Positions 63,675-64,000 of a DNA stretch of 64,000 nt are shown here, piece by piece; within the stretch, counting starts at the first letter, position 1, and each line of letters begins with the position of its first letter. The DNA is from Diphasiastrum complanatum. Taxonomy: Eukaryota; Streptophyta; Lycopodiopsida; Lycopodiales; Lycopodiaceae. Both the position numbers and the translations under genes were made by a program. The notes beneath the pieces are model-generated. The model had not been told where the DNA came from and made no database searches. It was given only the letters and a program-made list of their open reading frames with translations. The stretch covers positions 14,432,059 to 14,496,058 of the forward strand of contig CM055092.1 of NCBI GenBank assembly GCA_029204225.1, written 5' to 3'.

Positions 63675-64000
63675 ATAATGAAAATCCGAAATGATTGCAA
63701 ACGTGGTGGTTTGGATGTCTGAGGCTCGGATTACTTCGAAATATTCAGAGGCTTATCAATCAAATCAAATTAAATATCAATCTTTCTTTAAAATGATTAG
63801 TCGATAATAACCACCACAATTAATTTTAGCAAAAGTATGGTTACATCTATAATTAATTCTACAAAAGTATGGTCACATCTACAATTTATTGCTGAAATTG
63901 ACAAGATTAAGTTATAAATATCTCACTTTTTTTATATCCAATCATAATAATTTTGGAAAATTCCAACGGCCATTTTTTCACCCAATAGCGAATCGATGCG
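63675..64000 (-). promoter_or_regulatory. flank of the tRNA-Asp element; possible displaced promoter of the CENH3-like relic
   Basis: AT-rich sequence with a short duplication ('ctacaaaagtatggtcaca' type, at 63825 and 63865). TCCAACGGCCA at 63962-63972 fits the plant mitosis-specific activator consensus YCYAACGGYYA, and a CCAAT box follows at 63982. Before the LTR insertion this would have lain about 530 bases upstream of the MARTKQT start. The link is inference. Confidence 0.3.

Noticed and set aside
1-64000. CRISPR arrays, bacterial operons or organelle DNA
   Set aside because: No regularly spaced identical repeats with unique spacers, no bacterial gene arrangement, and no chloroplast or mitochondrial genes were seen; retroelement and plant gene content indicates nuclear DNA.

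Overview
This is nuclear DNA of a land plant with a large, retrotransposon-filled genome. The base composition is AT-rich, host genes are few and far apart, and most of the recognisable protein-coding sequence is Ty1/copia and Ty3/gypsy debris at all stages of decay. The host genes are plant families: an RMA-type RING E3 ligase, a SKIP22-like F-box/PI31 gene and an OVATE family protein. I suspect a gymnosperm-like genome from the long intergenic spaces and many old transposon remnants, but that is inference; the sequence alone does not fix the clade.

Layout. 1-2.9 kb: tail of a gypsy integrase on the minus strand, then a plus-strand gag-protease polyprotein remnant. 2.9-7.2 kb: non-coding, with a solo-LTR-like repeat at 4.4-4.9 kb and an inverted-repeat element at 6.5-7.2 kb. 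7.4-9.4 kb: promoter and intact CDS of the RMA-like E3 ligase. 10.2-12.6 kb: an AT-rich minus-strand block with a GIY-YIG nuclease ORF and a broken Pif1-type helicase. 12.6-19.3 kb: non-coding plus copia gag and RT fragments. 19.4-21.3 kb: broken SKIP22-like F-box gene. 21.3-38.6 kb: decayed repeats, including a gypsy integrase, a 3' LTR with polypurine tract, a diverged 1.23-kb tandem duplication and a 1.2-kb inverted-repeat element carrying a copia integrase piece. 38.65-39.02 kb: MITE-like foldback. 40.5-41.4 kb: intact OVATE gene. 42.36-42.66 kb: three tandem tRNA-derived SINE-like units. 45.0-50.9 kb: full-length copia element. 51.7-52.7 kb: open gypsy gag-like ORF. 52.7-56.4 kb: young copia element lacking reverse transcriptase. 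56.8-58.0 kb: a cluster of minus-strand frames including a CENH3-like histone relic. 58.27-63.67 kb: an LTR element with a tRNA-Asp primer site and perfect TTTAT target duplications, itself containing a deleted copia element.

The three points most worth checking are the CENH3-like histone relic, whose upstream region is split by the tRNA-Asp LTR element and which has a possible mitosis-type promoter motif beyond it; the Pif1-helicase/GIY-YIG block; and the RT-less copia whose LTRs are still nearly identical. The intact host genes are independent of each other: protein turnover (RMA E3, SKIP22) and transcriptional/growth regulation (OVATE). I see no operon-like or pathway clustering.
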